From assembly GCA_020746835.1 (NCBI GenBank), contig JAGPNK010000011.1:62001-126000 (forward strand): 64,000 nt of DNA, given 5' to 3'. A program made the position numbers and the translations under genes. The DNA is from Stachybotrys elegans (lineage: Eukaryota > Ascomycota > Sordariomycetes > Hypocreales > Stachybotryaceae). A model generated the notes under the pieces. The model was not told the origin of the DNA, made no database searches, and saw nothing but the letters and a program-made list of their open reading frames with translations. Each line of letters starts with the position of its first letter. Positions within the stretch are counted from its first letter, which is position 1. Of the stretch, positions 56,376 through 64,000 are shown piece by piece.

Positions 56376-58104
56376 ATGGCTTCTGATCTCAATGGTTCCA
56401 GTGGTAAAAAGGAGAAGAAGAAGGAGAAGAAGGAGCCTCATAAACTCATTCTCTGCTTCGACGGTACTGGCAACTCCTTCTCCGGATCCAATGCCGACAC
56501 CAATGTCGTCAAGATCTTGAACAAGCTAGATCGCCACCATCCCAAACAATACTTTTACTATCAGAGTATGTAATTGCTCTCGCGTCGGTTCTTGCTAACA
56601 TGACTAGCTGGCGTGGGCACCTACGACATCAACGAAAAGTCTGTCCACAAAACATGGCTTGGCGAGATTCGAAGCAGCATGTCCAAGACCATTGACCAGG
56701 CGATTGGCACCACCTTTGATGCCCACGTCATGGCTGGCTACCGCTTCCTCATGCGATACCACAAGCCGGTAAGAAGAAAAATAGATATATCTGACTTGGA
56801 AGGGTGACTGACTGATTTCAGGGCGACAAAATCTACATGTTCGGCTTCAGTCGCGGTGCTTTCACTGCCAAGTTCCTAGCACGAATGATCCACACCGTCG
56901 GACTGCTCTGCAAGGGCAACGAGGAACTCGTCCCCTTTGCGTACCGTCTCTACCAGCGCTACCTCGACGGAGAGTTGGAGGACTTCCGAAACGAGGTGCC
57001 CAGTACAGCTGAGGGTGACGAGGAGCTTCTGGAGGACACTCACCGGCACGGAGGCACGACGAGCGAGCAGGCCAAGAACGAGATTACCGCCTTCAGTAAC
57101 ACTTTCTGCAGAAAGGAGCTCATCGACACTGCCGACAAGAAAGACGTCGAGACCAATGTCAAGGTCTACTTCCTCGGTATATGGGACTGCGTCAACTCTG
57201 TGGCTGTCTTTGAGGGCACTTCGCCTCTGCCGGTTCCTGTCAAGGGTACCGCGCACCATATTCGCCATGCTGTGTCGGTCGATGAGCGTCGCGTCAAGTT
57301 CAAGCCGGCGCTGCTGGCCCAAGATATCCGCAGCTTAGAGGGGCAGGAGGAGGATATCAAAGAGGTGTGGTTCCCTGGCTGTCACGGAGACGTTGGGGGA
57401 GGCTGGCCCGCCGGCGACAACGACAATGTCGAAGATTCCCAGCAAAAGAGCTGGTGGACTCGCTTCAAGGACTTCTGGGTCACCAGCAAGCCCAAGGGGG
57501 CGACCAGTAATATCAGCAACGACGCATTCCAGCTCAGCGACGTTGCTCTATCATGGATGATCCGCGAGCTTGAGCTGGTGGGCATGCGCGATGAAGAAGC
57601 GGCTGTCAAGTGGTCTGACAAAAATCTCAACGGGTATAAGAGGGCTTTCTGTGAGATCAAGAGCCAGAAACAGGCTCTCAAGGGCAATATTCATGATTCC
57701 CTCAACTTTGGGTGTGGCACTGGCTTCTTTACTGTCCTCCTCTGGAAGTTTTTGGGTAAGTCCCTACCCCTACTCACAAATATTGACACTTAACACTTTC
57801 AGAGGTATTCCCATTCCTCACTCGTTGGGAGCTGGTTGGCGATGAATGGGTCAAGGTCCGCTTCCCACTCAACCGCGGGTCCTTCCGCGACATTCCTCGC
57901 GATGCAGTGCTGCACGAGTCGGTCGTGACGCGACTGCTCAATGTTCCGACCTACCACCCATGCAACAACCACGGCGGCGACCTAGAGCCGTGCTTGAAGC
58001 ATAATGGTGTCGTGCCCAAGTTTGAGATCCTCAAGGAGATGAGTGCTGAAGGTGGGCCGGGACATCATGTCTATACCTTTCCGCGATCCATGCGAACTGA
58101 TTGA
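56376..58104 (+). CDS. DUF2235 (T6SS Tle1-like) alpha/beta hydrolase
   Basis: A 528-aa predicted lipase-fold hydrolase of the DUF2235 family (PF09994), related to bacterial Tle1 phospholipases and common in fungi. Four exons (56376-56565, 56608-56768, 56822-57755, 57803-58104) join in frame across introns of 42, 53 and 47 nt. A lysine-rich N-terminus ([10 protein letters not shown]) precedes the opening strand [11 protein letters not shown] (25-34). The nucleophile elbow is FGFSRGAF (S127), and [11 protein letters not shown] (301-311) supplies the conserved acidic/His region. No signal peptide or membrane segment is evident, so it is probably cytosolic or membrane-associated. Exact substrate is unknown; phospholipid or another acyl ester is an inference from the family. 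It shares its promoter region with the fatty acid oxygenase on the other strand, which suggests co-regulation. Confidence 0.95.
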
Positions 58105-61100
58105 CTGGAAACACTACTCAAGTAGATATCTGCTCTAGATGTTTGGACATTCGGTTCGATAGGAGGATCTCGGGTTGCTGCAGAAACTGGCTATCAGCCT
58201 CGAATTGTCGAGGATATTTGGCTGAATTGTAGGAAATAATGCTTTAAATTGGACACGAGTAAGGCTTGAGCCTAGTAACAGAATGATATGCTTCGGACCC
58301 GAGAGTTGTCGACAGAGGCATCCATCACAAGGCAAATTACTATGCAATACATCCGTGTATCTAGCTTGTCCCGGGTCCTCAAAGGTCCATGAATTCCCCT
58401 GCACAACCCCGATATATACCGATCCGACTGAGTCCGAGCTCTTCGGTCAGAGCATGTGGATAATCACGCCGCTCAACATTGCCACATATCGCCTTGCTGC
58501 AACTCAAGCCCTCCCATACGAGTCTAGGAAGCCATGTAGGTTTGAAGAGTGTAGCCTCTACCAACATTTTCGCACGGGTTGTGTCCTAGCCTTGTGCCGT
58601 ATCAAATCAGGATCTACTTGGCCATCTTTTTGCTCATGTCTCGATCCCATACATCCATACATGGTGTCTTGGACTCGGGGTCAATATTTCTATTTCTCTC
58701 AGACATTCTATAGCTGGAAGACTGTTGTGCGAGGGCTTCGTGGTGGATCTTATCAAATTGGTTTGTCTGGGTGGCTTCACACCCATAAACTCTCAACTCC
58801 TGACCATATGCTCCCCATCGGACTCATGGGAAGCTCGAATAAAAATCGTGTTACTCCTAGTCCACTCCAACTCTGAAGAGTTCTCTGCCCCGACTGCCGT
58901 ATTGCATTATTCGCTACAGCGCTCCCCATTGGACACCTACGCCGTCTGAAAATTCGCGGAGGTCTAGTGCTTAGTGTACTGTCTCTAAAGTCAAGATTCC
59001 AGGAAGGATAATCTGCTTCCGGAAATGGCAGTAACCAGTCAAAGCCTGGGATCTATGGAATAATGCTTGATACCAGTAGTCGGTTCATAACAGTCCGAAA
59101 TCAAGAGTACAGAGATAGACTGTCGGGAATTGATTGCGTAGGGTTTGCTCCAATATTTTGCAACAAGACTTGTTGCTCTAGGCCCAATCTACGTTAATAA
59201 AGTATTCGTCCAAAACCAAGCCGCCACAAGCAACAGCGGTCTTTGAAATGTACAACTACATGAGCATGTTGGGTATGTATTAGTTGCGAAAGTCCGCCAC
59301 TTCTCGCCCTGAATTCGTCATGCGCCATGTGCTTCCTCCACTTGGCGCTCTAAATCGACCAGCGATAAGAAAGTGGCCGTGTTAGCATATGTGTTGGCAA
59401 AAGAGTTTTGGTGAATGAGATCGTATTTTCTCTGAAAGTAGATTTGCTGGTTTGCAAGATTGCTTGGAGAAGACCGTTCATGAATATAATTACGAGATTG
59501 TCCTGTCTCGTCTCGCCCTTCACCTTACAGACCTCGAGCAGCCGGCTAAGATGATGGGCGTAATTTTTTGTTGGCCATTTGTGGTACAGCTGCATTAAAT
59601 TTAGCCTGTGTAGTCATGCACAAACCTTGGCCCGAAGAGACCCGACTGCTAAGAGCCGCCTTGGCGCCTTCACAAAGGAGCAAATGGCTCTTACCTGTGT
59701 ACAAACTATTTCACCTCTGGACAAGAGTATGAATCGACTGCCAACAGATATCCTTCTGAATCATGCAACGTCTGCGCGACTTTTATGATCAAAGGGCGGC
59801 TCCCACTATGAGCTACCACGATCCCCAATCTACTTAACAGCACATCTACTTCACAGCACCCCTACCACAGCTGCTGGGCTAGGCTGTTAAAGAGACCAGG
59901 CGTGACATGGTTTTCAATGGATTCCCGTTCTGGGATTTGGCTTGTGTTTGGCGCTGATATGTCTGCTAATCGAACCGACTTGGGTTCTACGTTACATTGT
60001 GGTACTAATCGCAAGCAGCTGAGTTGGCATCACCATCCTTATCGTTGGCGATAAAGTCCCTATCAGCAACTGGGACAGTCGACTTCAACCCAGTGTCTGG
60101 CTTGCACTGATCTTGACGCTAACTGACCCATGCCTTCACAGAAGCGGCTGCCATTTCATGGTGAAAGGCTGCTGATGTTACAAGCGTGAGACTCAGTCAT
60201 AGACGAGCCCTAATGCGGTATATTAATGTATAAGCACAGCCACAAGATCTCAGTCGTCGACAATGTCTTTGTGGCATTCTGGAACTTACTTAGAGGATTT
60301 ACAATTATCCTTGGCCTAGGTATAATTCCCGTCACTCTCTCAAGACTGACAACGAGTCTAGCTTATTGTCATTACATTGGGGTCCCTTGATGTAGAGAGC
60401 CTCCATGGCAATGAACGTATTCCGCACTACCACAGAAACATTGGACTGCCCGATGATTATGGAGCTAGTGACGGGTAGCTCCCAGGAGGCATTGCTGCTT
60501 ACTCGCAACTTCAGCGACACTTCACAGGCCTTCACTAACCGGGAAAAGGTGGTGATCTCAGGGAATGATGACAACTACACGACGTCAACCAGGCATTCAG
60601 CTTCCAAGTAAACTACACCAGTTCAGAGCAGCATTTATTCTCAGTGTCACGGACTTGCCTTTTCCAGATAAATGTGACCAACTACTCAGGCGGGAAACGT
60701 AGCAAATTAAATCGGAACCTTGTTTGTCTCATGACGCTCTACACCGAGACAAACAAATGCAATAGTTGTTAGATATCTGTCTTCTATCATTTAGACCCCT
60801 TCATTAACAGGCTCTCTATTGCCTCTTTAATGGTCACCATAAGTAAGAACGCCCGCCTACGATTCGCTGAAGATGGCCTAGAGAAGCAAAGGTCCAACCC
60901 CGCAGGCCCGAATCGGCTCACTTGGTGACGCTGAATGCACAGGCGTGTGACCATTGTCATATGCGCGAAATAAATGCAACACTGGACATCCAGAATGCTC
61001 GCAATGTCCCTCTAGGAGGTGAAGTACACATTCGCAAGCGGCGGGAGACCTTCAGATCCAGTACAGGTCAGTCTTTACCCTGAAACTCCCCAACACCCAA

Positions 61101-61520
61101 CCAACGAGCGTTAACTCATTCTTTAGAAACACTCCAAAGGAACTAGTTTGGATTTTGTGCACTTCAGACTCATATATGCGTTTCCAGCAACAACACAGAA
61201 CCGTGCTCAGATGCACTCCAAGGTGTTTATCGATGACTACTTGCCAACTTCCACGTCATCCGCTTTTCTGGGAGAAGTAGTGTCGCAATAAGATTATCCC
61301 ATTGGTGACTTTTCAATGCCGGAATTGGGGTAAAGAGACGCGCAATGTCTCGATGCTTCGGATGCCATCGATAACAGGCATACCCCCACACAGGATTTGG
61401 TCAATATTCCCACAAAGCTACAGAGTACTCAACCACTTTCCACGGCAAAATTGTTGCAAAGTCTTAGCCACAATCATTCGTGGCGAAGCTAACCTACTTA
61501 CAAGATACATTTTCAGCCAA
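58105..61520. other. AT-rich interval without assigned genes
   Basis: A 197-codon plus-strand frame at 58283-58876 is the longest, but it has no motif and lies just after the hydrolase gene; I judge it probably chance. Around 60270-60380 a plus-strand hydrophobic segment (VAFWNLLRGFTIILGLG) could be membrane-protein debris. Nothing else was recognised. Confidence 0.35.
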
Positions 61521-61526
61521 ACTCAG

Positions 61527-62080
61527 TTACTGATGACCATGATCAGCACATGGCGGCAATGTTGTTCTGCTCCCCGTAGCAGAGCCGCACTGAATAAATC
61601 CACCACCATCATGATTTAGTTCTTCAGCAAAATCATTACCATTAAAGCAGTTGTAGATGTCCTCAAGACTGGCATTCTTGGTCTCAGGGAAGAACCAGAT
61701 CCAAAGGATTCCCGCCGTCAGAAAGCCGGGAAAGACGTATGTACCCAGGCCCAAGCCTCAATTATAGTTGGATAAGGAAAGCAACAGGTTATTGAGCCAG
61801 TTCCTTGAAGCGCCAATTGAGACTCCTTTGTTCGGATAGAGAGTGAGACATGGCCCCACGAAACCGGCAGTATAAATCTAATGGCCGCCCAGCCGGCAGC
61901 ACCATATAACATCCACGTAACAGACAATATAACCGGCAAGTAGCATGGGGTGCCGGCCAACCTGATCGATGATTAACTGAACAGTATTAGCGAGGGAATT
62001 GAGATAGCTCTGAAACTCACGAGAAAATGGCTTACCCTGCAGAGATGGTCCAGTGACACTGGTAGCTAGCAAAGCAACGG
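61527..62080 (-). pseudogene. MFS sugar transporter C-terminal remnant
   Basis: Minus-strand segments in different frames recall the end of a sugar porter: GYIVCYVDVIW, YGAAGWAAIRFI, then YVFPGFLTAGILWIWFFPET and KNASLEDIYNCF, the last being the PETKxxSLEEI-type signature after the final helix. At least two frame changes occur in 500 bp, and the upstream helices are absent. It is a decayed C-terminal fragment. Confidence 0.55.
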
Positions 62081-62084
62081 TGCC

Positions 62085-62662
62085 TCCCAGGGTGCGATTT
62101 TATTATTTCCATCTCAAGCTCTTATATCCCGTAAAATGTTAGTGCTCTGTAGAAGATGAACGTGGGCATTCAAGCCTCTGCCATGAAAACAGAAATGGCA
62201 TTTGTACTTTCTTAAGGTCGCGAACCCAATTTTGGTGAGATAAAGGTACCTGACATCCGTTGGCCGCCGAGTCCGCTGGTCGTCGACATTTATGTTGCAC
62301 ACTGTTCAACATGGCATAAGTGGAATGTGGGGCCGGGGCGCAGCAGGCCTTTTCTTCTCTTCGTCAGCATTGTTCCTACACTCTACGCAAATTTAATATT
62401 GGAAATTCAAGATTCAAGACCAATGGCATATCTATGATGAGGAAAAAAGTGTGCAGTGTAGGGTGTAAGCAGTAGAGAGCAAATAAACAGTAGAGGTGGT
62501 GCCTAGTGCCCCAGCAACCAATGCAGTCGTAAACAGTAGAGAAGAACAACAACGAGGCCATCGTCAGGCGTACAGGGTAGCCGACTGGCCGAACGGCCAT
62601 GGCATATCTATTGACTCGAGGAGCTCATTTAAGTAACATGAATCCCATATGTATTGATACGA
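62085..62662. other. Interval between transporter remnant and chitinase-like gene
   Basis: No gene seen; contains the 3' flank of the minus-strand gene that ends at 62663. Confidence 0.4.
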
Positions 62663-64000
62663 TTATAAAGTGGGCAAAGTAGCGAGAGTAGTAACTGGCC
62701 AGCCATTTCGAGAGATCACCACCTCTGGCTTGAGAGTTGCCGTTGCATTCGCGTTCTTGTCATCGGTTATCTTGGATGGAGCCTTATTTAGGAAACTTGA
62801 CACCGGTAGCTGGCATCTGACACGTGGTACGTAGTCTGCCACAGCCCTGGGGTCTGAATCACATGTGATTGTGTCACCGCTCTGGGGATCCTTATCGCAG
62901 CGGAAACGAGATATGCCATCACATTCAAACTCGCCAGGCCCGTCTCTGTTTTCGATATATCGGCAGGCGGAGCGACCCCAAATATCCTTGTCTGCCTGCA
63001 TAGACACGGGCCATCCGGGGTTCGTTAATGGCCGGTTGTTTTCTCTCTGCGACCAATCAGGCGACACCTTGCAGAGCTCCAAGTCCCCGCTGTTGGTGGC
63101 GTGCTCATACCACACCCAGGAAACAACTGTTTCAGATATCCCCGATGAGAAGTCAAAGAGGGTCAACCATTCGAACTCGATCCACACGGCTTGAGTTGAC
63201 TTGGGAGGCTCCGGTTCTGGGTCGGTTTGCGTCGGACGCGACGGCTCGGTCTCGCCAATCGTTGTTGTTGGGGCCTCATGCCCTCCAGAATTTGGATCTT
63301 TGGGATCACGGAGCCCTGGTGGCGGAAGCGTCGGGGTGGGATCGCACCAGTATCCTGAACATATGGTGCCGCCGCAGGCTGTGCTCCCGCCTCGGCACGT
63401 CGGCCCAGCAGTAGGACCGGATTTGAGCGACAGGGTCGTGCCGCCGGCGCTGGCCTCCTCACGCTTCAACCGCGACTCAAGTGCTGCGTAGACTGAGTTT
63501 GTGTAGTCGACACCAAGCGTCATGGTAGCCCACCGCTCGTGGCCCCAGGTACCTATGGGAGCGACCGTTTGGTCGCCGACGATGTCGGTGGTCTCGTCCG
63601 AGACACTGATAGAACATCCGCTAATAGTCTCGCACAGCGTTGTTGACGATCGTGTCGTTCCGCCTGAGACGTAATTACTTGTTGTACAGGCCTCGGCCGT
63701 CCGTGTCTCGCATTCGGGCTCCGACTCAGTCGTGAGGCGGTAGTCCCGTCCGATGGTGATGCGAGGCCAATTGGGTAGATTACCGTGCAGGGTGACACCG
63801 GGTGGGGGTCGGATGATGTTGCTGGGTGGCGGTCCCGGCCCGTATATGCCCGGCGGTAAGATGAAGTACCAGGACCGTACACGGGTGTTGCCCCACGAAA
63901 TGCAGAAGAAGAAGAACCAAGCCGTGCATGGTACGTGCACGCCATCGTCATCGGGTTCGGGTTCATCGTACTCCTCCTCTTCAGGAATGATTCGACCATT
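62663..64000 (-). CDS. C-terminal part of a class V chitinase-like secreted protein
   Basis: The frame is open from the window edge (NGRIIPEEEEYDEPEP) to a stop at 62663, about 445 codons, so only the 3' part of the gene is present. Features recall the long tails of fungal GH18 class V (killer-toxin-like) chitinases: a Pro-rich stretch (LPPGIYGPGPPPSNI), VTLHGNLPNWPRITIG, a Cys/Thr/Ser-rich block (PECETRTAEACTTSNY and SGCSISVSDETT), and a region with many cysteines in its last third (CRYIENRDGPGEFECD, FRCDKDP). The GH18 catalytic domain would lie beyond 64000, so the family call rests on the tail only. No intron is needed within the window, and the frame is intact here. Confidence 0.68.
   Translation of the reverse strand, partial: NGRIIPEEEEYDEPEPDDDGVHVPCTAWFFFFCISWGNTRVRSWYFILPPGIYGPGPPPSNIIRPPPGVTLHGNLPNWPRITIGRDYRLTTESEPECETRTAEACTTSNYVSGGTTRSSTTLCETISGCSISVSDETTDIVGDQTVAPIGTWGHERWATMTLGVDYTNSVYAALESRLKREEASAGGTTLSLKSGPTAGPTCRGGSTACGGTICSGYWCDPTPTLPPPGLRDPKDPNSGGHEAPTTTIGETEPSRPTQTDPEPEPPKSTQAVWIEFEWLTLFDFSSGISETVVSWVWYEHATNSGDLELCKVSPDWSQRENNRPLTNPGWPVSMQADKDIWGRSACRYIENRDGPGEFECDGISRFRCDKDPQSGDTITCDSDPRAVADYVPRVRCQLPVSSFLNKAPSKITDDKNANATATLKPEVVISRNGWPVTTLATLPTL

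Noticed and set aside
58150..58165. GGTTCGATAGG, resembling a tRNA T-loop
   Set aside because: No A box or acceptor stem at the right distance upstream.
58283..58876. 197-codon open frame with several cysteines after the hydrolase gene
   Set aside because: No signal peptide, motif, splice context or composition shift; most likely chance.
1..64000. CRISPR array or prokaryotic operon structure
   Set aside because: No direct repeat-spacer pattern; spliced genes show that this is eukaryotic DNA.

Overview
This window looks like chromosomal DNA of a filamentous ascomycete (Pezizomycotina). Genes are split by 42-58 nt GT-AG introns with CTAAC/CTGAC-type branch sites, and the gene families are typically fungal: psi-producing oxygenase, NACHT-type NLR, Pth11/rhodopsin-family membrane protein, highly reducing polyketide synthase and class V chitinase. 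The order or genus cannot be fixed from sequence alone. The window is an accessory-type region in which about ten compact, apparently intact genes lie among long AT-rich stretches full of decayed gene fragments.

Layout. 0.2-2 kb: truncated subtilase remnant, then an intact secreted tyrosinase. 2.5-3.2 kb: Helitron-type helicase remnant. 8.8-10.4 kb: a Pth11/rhodopsin-like pseudogene joined directly to the KR-ACP tail of a polyketide synthase. 11-13.7 kb: a cysteine-containing secreted protein and a P-loop GTPase-like gene. 15.6-38 kb: a region dominated by decayed copies of one NLR (alpha/beta hydrolase, NB-ARC, C-terminal repeats). Copy A is continuous at 15.6-19.3 kb. A second copy is broken into three collinear pieces at 20.4, 27.1 and 36.8 kb. 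The two DNA blocks between the pieces hold an intact small secreted protein with a GH106-like pseudogene, and an intact intronless pair: a BBE-type FAD oxidase and a divergent beta-barrel/heme-binding-like protein. 39.9-42.9 kb: intact NACHT NLR. 48-49.5 kb: intact secreted bicupin oxalate decarboxylase. 51.8-58.1 kb: intact Ppo-type fatty acid oxygenase divergent from an intact DUF2235 (Tle1-like) lipase-fold hydrolase. 61.5-62.1 kb: sugar-transporter remnant. 62.7-64 kb: 3' part of a chitinase-like gene running off the window.

How the genes may work together (inference). The oxygenase and the DUF2235 hydrolase share a 1-kb divergent promoter region and could link lipid release to oxylipin formation. 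Tyrosinase, oxalate decarboxylase, the small secreted proteins and the chitinase-like gene fit secreted interaction functions. The NLRs, the subtilase remnant and the GTPase-like gene resemble components of fungal non-self recognition repertoires. Exon joins were deduced by reading-frame continuity and splice consensus; no transcript or database evidence was available.
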